Shown here one piece after another: positions 21,113 to 21,243 of a DNA stretch of 21,243 nt. Position 1 is the stretch's first letter; the number at the start of each line of letters is the position of its first letter. The position numbers and the translations under genes were made by a program. The notes under the pieces were generated by a model. That model saw only the letters and a program-made list of their open reading frames with translations, searched no databases and was not told the DNA's origin. Origin of the DNA: Baffinella frigidus (Eukaryota > Cryptophyceae > Cryptomonadales > Baffinellaceae); assembly GCA_026770585.1 (NCBI GenBank), contig MU646315.1, positions 582,239-603,481 on the forward strand. The letters run 5' to 3'.

Positions 21113-21174
21113 AAACCCCAACCCCCAACCCCGAACCCCTAAAATCTAAAATCTAAAACCTAAAACCTAAAATC

Positions 21175-21243
<69 letters not shown>
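21113..21243. repeat. Degenerate heptamers and a long TA tract at the window end
   Basis: CCCCAAA, then AAAATCT/AAAACCT units, then about 32 TA dinucleotides (21176-21240). No coding content. Confidence 0.9.

Noticed and set aside
1-21243. CRISPR array, because of many short regular repeats
   Set aside because: Repeats are contiguous heptamers without unique spacers, in introns of a eukaryotic gene.

Overview
The window is eukaryotic and looks like a single gene fragment on the + strand. About 36 short exons (36-163 nt, roughly 3.28 kb in total) can be joined into one uninterrupted reading frame of about 1,090 residues. It matches the motor domain of a dynein heavy chain, from the last part of AAA1 through AAA2 and AAA3 into the middle of AAA4. 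The order of landmarks is that of the family: AAA1 C-terminal HYDFGLRSL and the linker to [15 protein letters not shown]2 Walker [36 protein letters not shown] and [15 protein letters not shown]3 FALVWTFGA, a P-loop region, [20 protein letters not shown] and [14 protein letters not shown]4 [19 protein letters not shown], a Walker B-like strand and LHFVLC. The AAA1 P-loop lies upstream, and the rest of AAA4, the stalk, AAA5 and AAA6 lie downstream. Introns are GT-AG apart from one probable GC-AG, and most (25 of 35) are phase 0.

The organism is probably a flagellated protist or alga. The gene is most like an axonemal-type dynein, exons are GC-rich with C/G-ending codons, and introns are packed with degenerate heptamers of the CCCTAAA type, the C-rich strand of the TTTAGGG telomere repeat used by many green algae, plants and some alveolates. 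I cannot place it further from sequence alone.

The introns are the unusual part. Nearly all carry (i) period-7 telomere-like arrays (CCCTAAA, CCCTGAA, CCCTCAA, CCCCAAA, CCCGAAA, CCCTACA), almost always with the C-rich strand on the coding strand, the exception being the large intron 9762-11623 where G-rich GGGGATA/AGGGTAT arrays take over; (ii) 'exon ghosts', direct partial copies of the neighbouring exon edge, often with its splice site; and (iii) small dispersed elements. The elements are a family A of about 105-115 bp (four copies plus one fragment, typically lying between two copies of an exon edge), a family B of about 100-125 bp with an AAGTTGAC...GTCAACTT core, a foldback element with 28-29-bp arms, and a MITE-like element with 34-bp inverted ends. 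In several ghosts the differences from the parent exon fall mainly at synonymous positions; one exon-23 ghost differs in nine codons and all nine are synonymous.

Region by region: 354-2571 AAA1 end; 2820-5354 AAA2; 5907-7335 AAA2/AAA3 connection; 7747-16383 AAA3 and its C-terminal part, including a run of eight full or partial copies of the AAA3 P-loop exon (9101-10800) and a 58-base N gap at 10092-10149; 17109-21112 AAA4. No tRNA, rRNA, CRISPR, second protein-coding gene or bacterial-type feature was recognised.
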